The notes under the pieces are model-generated. The model ran no database searches and was not told the origin of the DNA. It saw only the letters and a list, made by a program, of their open reading frames with translations. This document shows, in pieces, positions 10,808 through 22,156 of a DNA stretch of 64,000 bases; the first letter of the stretch is position 1, and each line of letters opens with the position of its first letter. Location of the stretch: the NCBI GenBank assembly GCA_021234155.1, contig JAJEKV010000022.1:6402132-6466131 (forward strand), given 5' to 3'. Source of the stretch: Isoetes taiwanensis (taxonomy: Eukaryota > Streptophyta > Lycopodiopsida > Isoetales > Isoetaceae). The translations under genes were made by a program, and so were the position numbers.

Positions 10808-10814
10808 TTTTATA
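10808..10814 (-). promoter_or_regulatory. TATA box of small-ORF member 1
   Basis: CTATAAAAG on the minus strand, 37 bases before the ATG at 10771. The surrounding 70 bases are repeated upstream of the decayed member 3 at 10261-10332, with the TATA motif at 10297-10303. Confidence 0.6.
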
Positions 10815-10919
10815 GTGAAGTAAAATTATTGATGTGAATTATTGGTGTTCATTGCCATTATACGAGTACCATATATGTATATGATCCAATAATTTCTATG
10901 TATATACTATTAATAATTC

Positions 10920-10982
10920 TGGTGAGTATATACCATCAATAATTTTGGTGGGTATATACCATCAATAATTTTGGTGGGTATA
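10920..10982. repeat. Tandem 29-bp repeats between divergent small ORFs
   Basis: Two complete and one partial unit of TATACCATCAATAATTTTGG-TGGGTA lie head to tail in the spacer between the minus-strand ORF (from 10771) and the plus-strand ORF (from 11031). The variant GTATATACTATTAATAATTC precedes them at about 10900-10920. Position in a shared bidirectional promoter region makes an iteron-like or regulatory role possible. Confidence 0.7.
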
Positions 10983-10986
10983 AATA
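10979..10986 (+). promoter_or_regulatory. TATA box of small-ORF member 2
   Basis: TATAAATA overlaps the last tandem repeat and lies 45 bases before the ATG at 11031, a plausible core promoter for the plus-strand small gene. Confidence 0.5.
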
Positions 10987-11030
10987 TACATCAAATTGCC
11001 GAGTGCAGCAACATTGGCCTCCGTCTAGCT

Positions 11031-11288
11031 ATGACGTATTCTGGTCTTGAACGTGATTCTATCACTTGCAAGATGAATCATGAGGACTTCAAGCGGTGCC
11101 GCGAGCGAGATATACCGCTTGAAGACTGGCTCACCACTGTTGCTCTCAATCCTCGCCATTATCCTGATCCCGTCGATGTTATCATCCATCTCCTATGGAA
11201 TAGAGAGTATCAAATGTTCATGATCGAAAGGATCTCTGGAGCGCCGAGTAATAGTAGAAGAATAATAGTACTTGTTATCTTATTGTAA
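11031..11288 (+). CDS. Small-ORF family member 2, 85-residue protein of unknown function
   Basis: I chose the ATG at 11031 because it lies 45 bases after a TATAAATA box and its first residues align with member 1; the open frame extends further upstream without an ATG. The protein reads MTYSGLERDSITCKMNHEDF..C....IPLEDW, then VDVIIHLLWNREYQMFMIERIS. It aligns over its length with the minus-strand 80-residue protein at 10529-10771: Cys, Met, Asp, Cys, Trp, IHL and W are at equivalent places. The last residues after RIS are unrelated to member 1 and may reflect an altered end. Divergently arranged with member 1 across a 260-base spacer. No known family recognised. Confidence 0.5.
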   Translation: MTYSGLERDSITCKMNHEDFKRCRERDIPLEDWLTTVALNPRHYPDPVDVIIHLLWNREYQMFMIERISGAPSNSRRIIVLVILL

Positions 11289-11483
11289 TCTGGTTGTGTT
11301 AGTATACAACAGGTATACATAACCTTTTGTGATACACATAACCGTAATATAAGTATTGATGTATACTAGTATACACATGTATACATAACCTTATGTAATA
11401 CACATAACCATACTATAAGTATTGAGGTATACATAACCCTCCAAGTATACTATATAAAAATTATTCCAACTTGTCTTCAGAAT
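11289..11483. other. Right non-coding end of the giant transposon
   Basis: AT-rich. Contains repeated GTATACATAACC and TATAAGTATTGA words (three copies of GTATACATAACC, about 11312, 11372 and 11428). No gene. Immediately inside the right TIR, AAGTTGGAAT on the minus strand is repeated once more (about 11462-11475). Confidence 0.5.
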
Positions 11484-11508
11484 TCCAACTTTAATGAAAC
11501 TCTGCTTT
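11484..11508 (-). repeat. Right terminal inverted repeat of the giant transposon
   Basis: Perfect 25-base inverted copy of 605-629, followed by the TTTT target duplication at 11509-11512. Confidence 0.88.
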
Positions 11509-11512
11509 TTTC

Positions 11513-12562
11513 TGTGGGTTCCTCTGCCTCCGACATACTTGCCTTTGGCTGCCAACGTGCATGCTCGGATGCAGGCCCGTTGGACTCGGGCTGCAGTCTC
11601 CACCTTAGAGGATTGATATTGGCATGGCCAACTGGCTCCTCGAGAGTTTTTTCAGGCCCGCTTTCGGCTTAAGAGCAGTGATCGAGCTATCTGGCAGCAA
11701 GTGGCCTCTGGTATTCCACTGCATATTCCTGTCCTCCTCCAGGGAAGGGTGGTCTTTCAGATTTCGAAGGTTCATTCGGGGGTCGATGAGTCATGTTTTG
11801 TTCGTTCTTGTTACCGGACGTTGGTTCTTCATGATACTTTACCTCCTTCTGACAAGTGGGCACTGAAGCTTCAGGGTTCCTGTTGGCAATCCGTTTGGAC
11901 ATGGACTTGGAACTCTCTCCCCTCACCAAAGGTAGGGTTCTCTTGTGGCAAATGGTGCACCGCTGCATTAGAGTAAATGTTCTTGTGCATAGATTTAAGC
12001 CAGCTGTGAGTTTTCTTTGCCCTTGCTGTGGCTCTCATCGAGAGTCCATTGAACATTGTCTAGTCTTGTGCCCACATTTGCAAGCTACATAGGATTGGGT
12101 TAGAGCATTGTTCCAGATCAGGATGTATAGCCAGAAGATACTTCTTCATGTGTTTCCAGCTTCATGGTCCTCTCTTAAGAAGCAGGCTTTCCATCTGTGT
12201 AAGGCATGGTTGGTTTGGTCGATTTGGAAACGGCGTCGTTTATGGATTTTTCAAGGGATTCAGTAACCTTCAGCCTCTCTAGTTTCACGACTCAGACATA
12301 AGCTATTCCAGAGTTTTCTGGTGTTTACTGGCCTAGAGGAGACAAAATTTTGCATCTGGCGAGATATTTTGCACATTGTAAATGCGAATGGAGAGTTTGT
12401 ATAGTGACTACTAGAGGTGATTGGAAGTTTACGCGCTAGTTGTTTTAGTATGGAGTGCTGAGGTGTCTTTGTCCCTTCGGGGCATTCTTTTTCCTCACTA
12501 CTCGTCTTGTATCATTGCCATTCTTTTAATATAAGTGTCTCCGTTCTTCAAAAAAAAAAAAA
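11513..12562 (+). pseudogene. LINE 3' half with zinc-binding RT C-terminus and poly(A)
   Basis: Continuation of the LINE at 1-604. The reading frame LWVPLPPTYLPLAANVHARM (11513 on) continues with STLEDWYWHGQLAPREFFQ-like sequence. At 11830-12090 comes the zf-RVT domain found at the C-terminus of plant L1 reverse transcriptases: a WTWNSLPSPKV block, then RVLLWQMVHRCI and CPCC...ESIEHCLVLCPH. Several frameshifts and stops are present. The tract at 12550-12562 is a poly(A) tail, the normal LINE 3' end. Orientation is plus. Confidence 0.75.
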
Positions 12563-12589
12563 GTGTGCCATTTTAGAAAGCTTGTCGAC

Positions 12590-14900
12590 CACCACCATTA
12601 AGGCATCAAAGCCCCATGATGAAATCCATGGTAATAACATCCCTTTTGGCATTAGGAACATCTAAGGGTTGCAATTCTCCTGGGATGCGTAGCTGTTCCT
12701 CCTTTATTTGCTGACATATCTGACATTGCTTAATGTATCGGGCAATGTGCTTCTTCATCCCTGGCAAAAAATAGCTGGAGCGGATCTTAAAATATGTCTT
12801 CATAAATCCTGCATGCCCCGCTATAGGATTGTTATATGTGTTGTGGAGAATGACCATATGAACTCCTGATGTCTCCATGACACATAACGTATCCTTATAA
12901 TAAAGAAGACTACCTCCTTTTTATAATGGCAGAAAGCTTCTCTCTCCTTATCTGTTCTGGCTTCCTTGGATAGACTTCGCCATATCTCCTGAAATTCAAG
13001 ATCTGTTGAAAAACTCTGCTATATTTGCTTACCAAACTCGCTGGTCAGAGTAGAAATGGCATTACAATACGTTCGGGTGACCAACTGGAAAGTGCATCAG
13101 CAACAAAATTATGTTTGCATGGCTTATAGACTACTTCAAAATCATACTCTTTCAGAATTCGTCGTTGTCTAAGATTGAGGTGGGGTTGTGTGAAAATATA
13201 TTGGAGACTTTGATGATCTGTATCCAACTAGAATCGTCTCCCAAGTAAATAATGTCTCCAAATACGCAATGCACGCATGCACGACGGCAAGTAATTCCTG
13301 GTCATGCGTGGGGTAAGGCACTGTTCTACATCATTCATCTTTCTAGAATCTTAGATGGTTACCCGACCTTCTTGCATCAATACTCCACCTGTAGCAATCT
13401 TACTGGCATCTGCGGCAATCCACTTATCCTTCTAAGGATCCGGCAAGGTAAGAACTAGAGCGGTTGTCAAGGCATCCTTCAATGATTGACATCTAGCCTG
13501 GACCTTCTCCTTCCAGTGTACCATCCAATCCCTAACCTTCTCATGTTTTATAAGGTCCGTAAGAGGTGTAACAAGCTTAGCAAAGCCCTTAAGAAACTTG
13601 CGATAATATCTGACACGTTCGTTGGGATCGGCTAATCTTATCTTGGCTGGATCTGCGGCTATTCCCTCAACAGAAATAATGTGTCCCAAGCAATCGACCT
13701 TAGTGGTTGCAAACCTACACTTAGAGTTGATGGCATCTCAATTTATGCAAGGCCAATCAAAGATGGCACTCATGATCCTCTAAGGTTTTGCTGATGAGGA
13801 TATCATCGAAGTGATGACAAAGTCATCAAGATATTCGTGGAAGACATCATTCATCAACCTCATGAATCTAGTAGGAGCATTAGTTAGCTCAGATGGCATA
13901 ACAATGAATTCATAGTGCCCATAACGTGTCCGAAAAGTGGACTTACGAATGTCGTCCTCTTTAATTCTTATTTGGTGATATCCTGAGCGAAGATCAATCC
14001 TTGTGAAATATGTGGCTCCTTGCAATTGATCCATCAAATCGTCGACACGGGGTATAGCATATCGATTCTTAATCATTGCTTGTTCAATTGCTTGTAATCA
14101 ATTTAGATGTATTCATTCTGTATGGAGCTTTAGTGGTAGGTTTAGTGCCTGATTCTAAGGTAATGTACATTCCATGCCTCGGAAAGATGGCAACCTATGA
14201 ATCTCATCTGGAAAAAGGTCATGGAACTCTCGAAGCACGGCAGCTATCGCCGTGGGCAAGCTCTCAATAATTTCTTCCTGTTTAGACTTGACCTCTAATG
14301 ATGCAAGTCTAACGATACAAGCAATCTGATACTTCCTGATGGCTTTATCCAACTGACGCAATAAAATATGGACTAACTGGCTTACCTGCTATGGTTACTC
14401 GAGCTCCATTAGCTGCATTAAAGGTGACTTCTCGCTTTTCACAATCAATGTTTGTCGTTGCAACAGCCAAGAATTCCATACCCACAATGAGATCATACCG
14501 ATCAATATTCATAATCTTGGCCCCTAGAGCAATGGGTGCTCCTGGCAATTGAATATTCAAATTAATACATCGACCTTGAGTATGGCGCATAACCCCACTA
14601 GCCAGTGTAACTGGATGTGGCTTTAATCGCAATGGGGTAAGTTGTAAGGCTTCCGTCATTCTAGGTGACGCAAAATTGTGCGTACTACCCGTGTCCATGA
14701 GAATAATAAAGGGTTTACGGCCCACTTGGCCAACCATGGATTGACAGAAGGTTGACTATATGATTGACCTGTTTCAATAGCGGCATAAATGTGGGACTCA
14801 CCTTGTATATAGTCTGGTGCCTCGTCATCAGCAACGATTTCAGGTTCATTTGGGCCCATGGCATTATCCCAATCCACTTTGGCAAGAGCGGCTTGAGCAG
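12590..14900 (-). pseudogene. Ty3/gypsy retrotransposon pol relic
   Basis: The minus strand reads, in pol order from high to low coordinate: aspartic protease with ILMDTGSTHNFAS (14713-14675); reverse transcriptase with [31 protein letters not shown] and YLDDFVI (14070-13800); the RT/RNase H connection with MGHIISVEGIAADP (13689-13648); RNase H with DHQSLQYIF and FVADALS (13220-13075); and the H2C2 integrase zinc finger with HNTYNNPIAGHAGF and CQICQQ (12846-12710), followed by the start of the integrase core. The protease-RT-RNase H-integrase order is that of Ty3/gypsy elements. Frameshifts separate the blocks, and gag and most of the integrase are missing. Confidence 0.85.
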
Positions 14901-14969
14901 CCTATGTCACATAGGGGCACACTCCTATATAGGGTGTCCCAGTCAGAAACATTGCGTTGGCTGGCATAG

Positions 14970-15660
14970 AATAATGGCTAGGTAGTCCACTCCATCCGCC
15001 CCTCCTGTGCACACTTTGCGGATAGGCTGAAACATGCTATGGCATGATTGTAGCCTTTCGGAGATGCAATCTCATGGAATCACCCTATGAGACTACTTCA
15101 AGTTACATCTCCCCGGTCAGATGAGGCAAGTCAGGGAGGCATCCCCTCCCCGGGCATGATGGATCCCTGGGTGTGCTAGAGAACACGTGCTACATCAATA
15201 ACCCCCGCATCCATACCCGACTTATTCCCCTAAATCTAAAGGCCGGCTCATCTGCCCGTTCGAGTCCCAAGACGTCCATATAGACACTCATCCTGGAACC
15301 TAGGGAGTGTCAGATCCATACCCGGTGCACACTCAGTGACCGACTATAAGCCTAGCACACTGTATGAGTCCTGTAGCCACACTAGGCAAGACCCCACCCC
15401 CGTTTCACCATCATACCCGTTGTCTGGTGCTGAATCACATCATAGCATCCACAGCCAGGTGGGCTCTTGTGCACATGCCGCAGTTACTGGGTCTTAAGTG
15501 TTCTAGCTAGAGACGTCTCTACTTCTAGGAAGCTTTCAGGTCTCTACCCTCACTTAACCCCAGACACACATGAGAAACAGAAAGAGAGAATACAATAATA
15601 ATCAAAGTATCCATCATCATCTTAGTAACATATAAAAGAGAAATTAACCATTCCGTCTAA
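14970..15660. repeat. Dispersed repeat, copy 1 (possible LTR or UTR of the gypsy element)
   Basis: Shares long diverged similarity, in the same orientation, with 54980-55620. Shared landmarks include CCGCCCCTCCTGTGCA, TGCTGA(A/G)TCACATCATAGC and GACCG(A/G)C(T/C)ATAAGCCTAGC. It lies on the 5' side of the minus-strand gypsy pol relic, where an LTR or leader would be; that role is inference. No ORF of note. Confidence 0.55.
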
Positions 15661-18170
15661 TCAGAGAGGGGTTAGCTGAAGCATAGATTATCTAGGGACT
15701 AACCGGTCTCTTGGCTAGAGCCATTGTCACAAAATGATTCCATTCTTCAAGTCTGGTTGGAGTAGTTGGTAGCCTCCTTCCTCCAACTCTCCCCAAATCG
15801 ATTTGGGGCAGAATTTGGGGTAGGGCTCTAATTTTCCCTCCAAACTTATCAAGTTCCCCCTGGCCAATCGATTTGGGCTAGGTGGCACTGCCTAGTTGGC
15901 TGACTTTTACTAATTAATAACCTAACTAGCCTGATTAGGTTATTTACTCACTAATATTTTAGCATAGCTAATAAAAACCCTTTTAGGTTAGCCCAAGTTA
16001 TCCCCTATTGACCCATAAGGGTCGACTTATACCCTGGTGATATGTCATAGTATGTATACGTATACCATATAAATACATGGAACGTCACACGAACAGAACA
16101 CTTAGTGTATTTCATGCTGCAGTTAAAGCAGCTAAGGTTATACACCATTTAACCTTGAGGCCCTGATGTACTTTTAGTTAAGGATTTATACAATCAAGAA
16201 GACTATTTTTTTTGTACATCTGAAAGTTTAGATGTTGTGCAAGAGTGCACTAGAGTGATGTCTCCTTGCCATTGAGAGTTTCCTTATGATTAGTTCATCA
16301 TCAATGGAAGCATCGATGAAACCATGGTGCAACACTGCAGAAATCTAAGATTCAAATATGGTTTTTAAAATGCAGGGGTAGTTATCTTATATTATAATGT
16401 TATTGTATAAGTGTTGGACCCAGCCCTAATTTGGGCGGCCCAGATTTGATCAAGCCAATGGATGAGATGACGCCACGCCAGATTCTTTAAGATAACTTAG
16501 GTTTTGTTTTTGCTAGGGTTCGGGAGGGCGGCTATGGCACCTTCGAGCTGCTGGCTCCTCCTCCAAAACGCACCGTGATATAATTGCGTCCCTCCGGCGG
16601 TCTCCTATGCCAGTCCGCGCACCTCTGGATGTTGGTATTTCGTCACCTAGCTGCTAGATGTGGGGAGGGCGATTGGCAAAAAAGCAAGCAAAGGAACAAG
16701 TACGGTTGCAGTGTTTCTTGGTCGCCCTTGCTTGATTGCACCGATTTCTTCATGTTAGTGTCAAAAAATGTATCAGTTCTTGCCTAACTATGGTTTCCTT
16801 GTGGCTATGGCCGGATAGTTCTGTTCTTTTAGCCAATAATAGGATGCAGCATTTTTATGCCATTTTAGGGATGCAAACTGAGTCCGATGCTTGCTTCAGC
16901 GAGAGTTCCAATCGTTTGAAGGCTGGTATACCAGAATCACTGATACAAATAACAGCTTGAGGTTGGTGCTAATTTTAGTTACAAATTACGCCAGCATTAG
17001 ACCCTTAGAGAGCTGTAAACTCATTAAAAAGGAGAAGGTATGTGCTCACCCAATGAGCATCTGGTTTCATGCAGTTGCATTTTTTATATTGAAATCAAAC
17101 GTTATGGACCTTGGTTTTGCAGTCATCGTATGGGTTCGTAGATTATTTTGATCAAATTCGCTGCTGCTGCACTTATATCTTTGAATGGAAGGCAAATGTA
17201 AGTTATCCATAGATACTTTGTTTTCTCAGCTCCAAATGCGGAGACTAAATGAGGTTTCTATTGCATCCCATATTTGGTCAACCGTCATATAAACTTTGCA
17301 GAGAAAATTTTCCTTCCATCCAATTGTCTTACTTTCTTTCTGTCATTTATTCACACTTTTTGCTGATGGTTGAGCTGGGCACTGGCCATAGCAACAGAGT
17401 TAAGTTGCCATACTTCTCAGATTTGCATTTTTCAGATATAAAACAGGGGCCGTTCTCTCAAAGCAGCAAGCCAGCCTAACTTCTCTTCTCATTTGTAAGA
17501 AACTCCACGATTTTTGCATTTTAGAATAGGGCTCTGCTTCTTCCTCTATTTTTGCAAGGCAACTGCTGTCACTGCTATAACTCTATTATCTCAATCGGAT
17601 TGAAACCATATTCAAGCCATTAGCAGCCGGATCCAACCCCATCAGCAGTCGCAGCATGTCATATTTTTTGCAAGAATCACTGTTCCAGTTGGGATCCATA
17701 TCTGTTCGTGGAAGGTAAAGAAGGCATGATTCCATTAAACGATTTGAGCTTTTGCTTTGTTATTTTGGGTCTTTCTATTCCTATGTTTTTAAATAAAGTT
17801 AGATTGCATCATAAAGTTAGATTGCAGGGGTTTTCTTTTGTATTGATAAATCAACTTTGAGCTTTTCCCTTTCCCCTGGCTCTGTAACCAGTATATATGA
17901 GGATACCTACCAGAAAGTACTATCTTGATTAGCAAACTTTAAATAGATAGATCTATGCCCTATATGCTGTAAACATGGCTTCTTGCCACAACACTGTTGA
18001 TTGAGGCATGTTCTATCTCTGCCACAGTAACTTATGTTTTTATTTTTATCTAAAGTCGTGTTTTCATTTCAATCATGTCCTTATTAGAGAAACAGAATAC
18101 AAAAAGGTTTTTTCGTTGAATCAAGTTCAGGGAGTCTTAGCTCTTTTTATTATCCTTGCAGGTTGAATAT
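15661..18170. other. Gene-poor sequence with no recognisable gene
   Basis: No product recognised. 15700-16440 is AT-rich spacer with two CCAAATCGATTTGGGG-like words (about 15793 and 15863). At 16530 an ATG follows a CTAGGGTTCGGGAGGGCGG leader-like stretch, but the frame closes after 14 codons. Confidence 0.3.
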
Positions 18171-19200
18171 GCTCAAGCACTGCCTTTGGTCGAGAAATAT
18201 TAGGGCTTTCGAAAATGTTTGCATATGGCTTACCAACAGCTATGTTTTTAGACAGTGCAAGCCAGAAGAGGCTAATTATCTTTTTGTATTACATTGCTTT
18301 CAAGGTGGTGTATACGGAACTAGATAGTATAGCCAAGTTGAGGGTGTTAACACGGGTGCAGAGCAACTTGAAGCTCAACTTGAGTGTCTTGGGAAGCCAG
18401 CTATACCTGAGAAAAATGGACAAATGAAAGTAAAGAAATCACAAACGGTTTACAAGGAAAAAATTTACAAACAATTGATTGTTGGAGTGCTGCTTTGTGA
18501 CATCAGAGTGTTGAGAAGTTGAAGGATTATTCGGCAACGATCAAGGTGCTACAGGATTTACAGACATCTAAAGCAGACCATTCTTCACCAATATCCTATG
18601 TAGAAAATGGAAGTATCACTAAAGCGTAACCTGTTACTTGACATGTCATTTATATTTTTTATTTTCTATGTAACATTTTCGCTTCACATGTAAAATCACT
18701 GGAATATAGGCGGTCTACATAGAGAACTAGACAAAGACTAGACAATTAGACAACGAGTAGACAACGAGGAAAACGTGAGCACAACTGCTTGCAAAACAGC
18801 TTGAACAAGGAGTTGTGGGAGTTTAACAAAGAAAGTGATAAAAAGGAGGCGAATTTCTTTTATCATGACTAAAGCATCATGGAAGTTCGACTTATTTAGC
18901 TCTTCATTGTAACTTAAATTTGGAATGCAGACATTTGTGAAATCTGATTCAGTTGTCCAGAAACTAACATTATGAAAAGAAAGTTAATTGAAACAACATT
19001 TTGAAAAGAATATATATTGAGCTTCAAGAGGAGAAGACAGAACCACAACAGCTAATTGAAACAACATTTTGAAAAGATTGCTTATTGAGCTTCAAGAATA
19101 GAAGCAAGAACTACAGAAAGAAATGATTCAAAGAGCTTGAACACCAGCTAAGTTCTGTCAGCAAAAGCATCCAATTAATGTCCTAAAAAATGTTTTGCAG
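18171..19200 (+). pseudogene. Possible exon remnants of a decayed gene
   Basis: Short coding-looking pieces on the plus strand: GAEQLEAQLECLGKPAIPEK near 18353-18412 with KVKKSQTVYKEK after it, and VEKLKDYSATIKVLQDLQT near 18509-18565 ending at a stop at 18627. Further on, two near-identical segments (TTGAAACAACATTTTGAAAAGA near 18987 and 19058, each followed by ATTGAGCTTCAAGA) form a diverged tandem duplication of about 70 bases. The heptad-like spacing suggests a coiled coil. No intact frame, and the family is not recognised. Confidence 0.2.
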
Positions 19201-19539
19201 ATAATAGCTTTAATTCTAAGGTGTTGATTAACATTTTTTCAATAATGAATATTGTTTCGATAATGGCCATCGAATATGAGTGCCATTGCTTTGTTTTCTA
19301 TAGGATGATTTTGTTATGAAAAGTGCTATGTTATCTCTAGATATCTTAATCAATTGTGCCTTTGTACAATATTTGAGTATCACCTTTGAGTCGTAACAAA
19401 ATGCATTTAGTTGGGAAGAATCACCAGAGTGCCAGACTATCATGTCTTAAAAAGCCTAAGAAGCGTGGAACATTTAACGTGTTTCTTAAAAAAGGACATT
19501 TAGCATGTTCCTTAAAAAAGATAAGATAAGATGAACTTT

Positions 19540-19960
19540 TACGTCCACGTGAACCCCATGCAAGGGCAACAACCCATCACCAAATTTACATTTTGCTAGG
19601 CAATTTTTAATGTAGCCTAATTTCAGCGAGTCGGTTTCAGATTTTTTAGTCAGGGACTCACCAATAGTATTTTGCCACATAACAGTTTCCCTTATGAGGA
19701 CAAACTACTTGCATACATACATATAAAATGATACACATTAGGAATAAAGAATTCTATCACAAAGGCATATAAACTCGGCCAAATTTACATTTTTCTTGGC
19801 AATTGTAATGCTATTATAAACTCGGACCAAATTTACATTTTAATTTGCAATTGCAATGCCCACCAATTTCACTTGGATTAACTTGACATCGTTTGTTAGA
19901 GAGTCGCCAAAAAGAATTTGCCAACAACATTACCCTTATGATATGTGGACATGGATATCC
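19540..19960. repeat. Diverged direct repeats (ACCAAATTTACATTTT units)
   Basis: CCAAATTTACATTTT recurs at about 19579, 19779 and 19828. The outer copies are followed at similar spacing by AATTTCA(G/C), GAGTC(G)...CAA and CCCTTATGA, indicating an old duplication. No gene. Confidence 0.45.
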
Positions 19961-20159
19961 TAGAAAGAAACATAACTACAAATTGGCCTGCTATTATGCA
20001 TAGGTGCATAGAGTTTACAAGGGAGCATAAGTGTGCAAGAAATTTAAGAGGCAAGGTAGGGTCGTCTTTATTGTTTAAGTAGCAGTTAGGGTTTTTCATA
20101 GCAACCAACACATTTACATACCTCCAACCTATGCCCAGCAGCGCTGGGCACCATTACTA

Positions 20160-22156
20160 GTACAACTTAATATCTTTGTCTCATTAAAGAGTCTGGATGA
20201 GCATTTGTGTCATGATGTTGAGCCGTTGACACGTGTTAGGACACCTTGTTCTTTTAAATACGGCTTCAACGCCTCATGCTTAATCAATTTTATAAATATC
20301 CCTTTGAAGAAAAGGTTCTGATTCTCGTTTTTCTTCCCTTGCCTTAGATTTTCATCCTTTCAATGTGATTGGAATATAATTTGACAAATCCTTGATTTGT
20401 ATTTAATCTACTTAAAACCGGTTAAGAAATCGATTCTGGGTAAATTTTTCTTTTGAAAGGCCACTACGAGATGGCTTATTGCTTTCATAGTTGTTTATAA
20501 ACTTCGGTGCTGCTATTGAGAAGATGAAACCTTCTACACAAGTACAGGATGATCCCTCTGCCACATTTGCAAAAGATTGTTATTTCATAAATTTAAAGGC
20601 TCAATCATGGGACCCATTCTTTAGAAACAATTCTTCAGTGATCTACAAATTTAGGCTGATTCATCCGTTTATTTCTAGGTGTGTTGGTCCTCTCAAGGTG
20701 TATTTAAAGTTGAGGCAAGCTAATAAGTTGTTTTCTTGAAATTCGCATTAGCGTTTGCTCTAGTGAGGGCGACCCATAGTGCCACAACACTTTGTTATTG
20801 ATGAAATGGACACATACCATAGATTTCTATCTCTTCCTCGATTGTAGCAAGTAGGTTTCAACTTGTAGATGTGAAACTTTATAGTTCAGTCACACTACCA
20901 TATTAAATAGCCACCCCGTTAGAGCACCTCAACTTCTTTATCTCTTATATAGGCTAGGATACAGCTACCCTGGTCTCTGGGGATCCCGGAAAGATTTTCC
21001 AAGATTTTGGGATCCCCACTTACTTCATAGTAATGCTGCAAAAATTCTGACCCTTATAGGGATTTTGAGGGTTTTTGGGTGAGGTTTTTCTCTCCTACTT
21101 CTCCACGAAACTCAATTTCTCCAATTTCATGCAAGTCGGGATTGGCCAAGCGCTTGAATTGAGGGAGCTCCATTTTGGTTAGAAAAAACCCCAAACTACG
21201 CAGTAACCATATTTTGCTGCAGTTGATGTGGGATCCTGAAGGAGGGAATCTTTTTCAAGGATCCCGAAGGACAAGGTCCAAACCAGGGTAAGTGTATTCT
21301 CATCCTTCTATATTTTTCATGGCATATGACCCTCCATCCCTAGCGTAGGGTATGAAAAGAATCAACAAAATAGCAAGGGTAGGGTATGTAAAGAGTCAAG
21401 AAAACAACATGTACGAAAATTAACATGACAATGACACAGCATTCAAGAAAATTTTAGTAAGCCCCTTGTTTGTGTGGTCCAATTTAAAAATTGCGGGTCT
21501 AAATTTTTGTATGCTGAAAAAGTTTGGAAAGAAAGGAAAAAAAATATATATTTATTTATTATATATATAGTTTAATGTAAAATTCGCTATATTTGTATCC
21601 TCTTATATTATATCCCATTATTATAATTTTTTAATAGGCAGCTAATTATCTGAAGGTTAAAATGTTTTTCGAACCCTACAATGACCTGGCTAGAATATGA
21701 ATTTAGAAAGAATGAAAGTCTTTCAATGGCAGATTGCCACAGCAGCAGAACAGAACATATGAAAAAGCTTTGCATGCCTGGATTTTTATTACTGCTGCTT
21801 TGCTTTTGAAACAAGGAAACATGCCATTGGAAGTTTCATGGGGAGCAGAGCACATCCGTAAATGAATCAACAACAGCCGAGGAATAAGGTTCCGTCACGT
21901 TTGGACTTCCAATCCGATTCAAGTTCTAAAAGAGATTTATGAGCTACTGCATGGTACGGTATTATCTCGAATCGGTGGCCAAAATAGGCTTGTGAGGTCT
22001 TTATTTTAGTTGTTTTCTTCCTCCCGCATGGGCGATCTGCTTACGGCCGGAGCCCTTGCATGCTTGTATTGCCTCGTCTTTCTCAGGTTCGTTAAACTAT
22101 TTTCTTCATCGGAAGGCTAATTGATTCATACCATTGTTTTTGTTCTTATATAAAAA
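20160..22156. other. Spacer upstream of the GSH1 copy
   Basis: No gene recognised. Contains an inverted pair GGGATCCCGGAAAGATTTTCC / GGAATCTTTTTCAAGGATCCCG-like words (about 20980 and 21245) and an AT microsatellite at about 21540-21575. Immediately before 22157 the sequence is leader-like (TTATATAAAAA at 22147-22156), but no promoter can be assigned. Confidence 0.3.

Larger units (their letters stand above)
605..11508. mobile_element. Giant DNA transposon with 25-bp TIRs inserted in a LINE
   Basis: The left end at 605-629 begins AAGCAGAGTTTCATT. Its exact reverse complement, 25 of 25 bases, closes the element at 11484-11508. Both ends are flanked by TTTT (601-604 and 11509-11512), a 4-bp target duplication. 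LINE protein-coding sequence reads in frame from 604 to 11513, which proves an insertion rather than chance repeats. The 10.9-kb element carries a plus-strand transposase-like gene (DUF8039-like twice, then DUF7869-like), a minus-strand decayed gene, a hairpin-rich central region and three small related ORFs near the right end. Several 4-bp-TSD superfamilies exist (Sola and Ginger are examples); assignment to any of them is inference. The main genes contain stops and frameshifts, so this copy is non-autonomous today. Confidence 0.85.

Noticed and set aside
9996-11288. Small ORFs as an integrated plant virus
   Set aside because: No viral replication or coat protein signature nearby; location inside defined transposon ends explains them better, although capture from another source remains possible.
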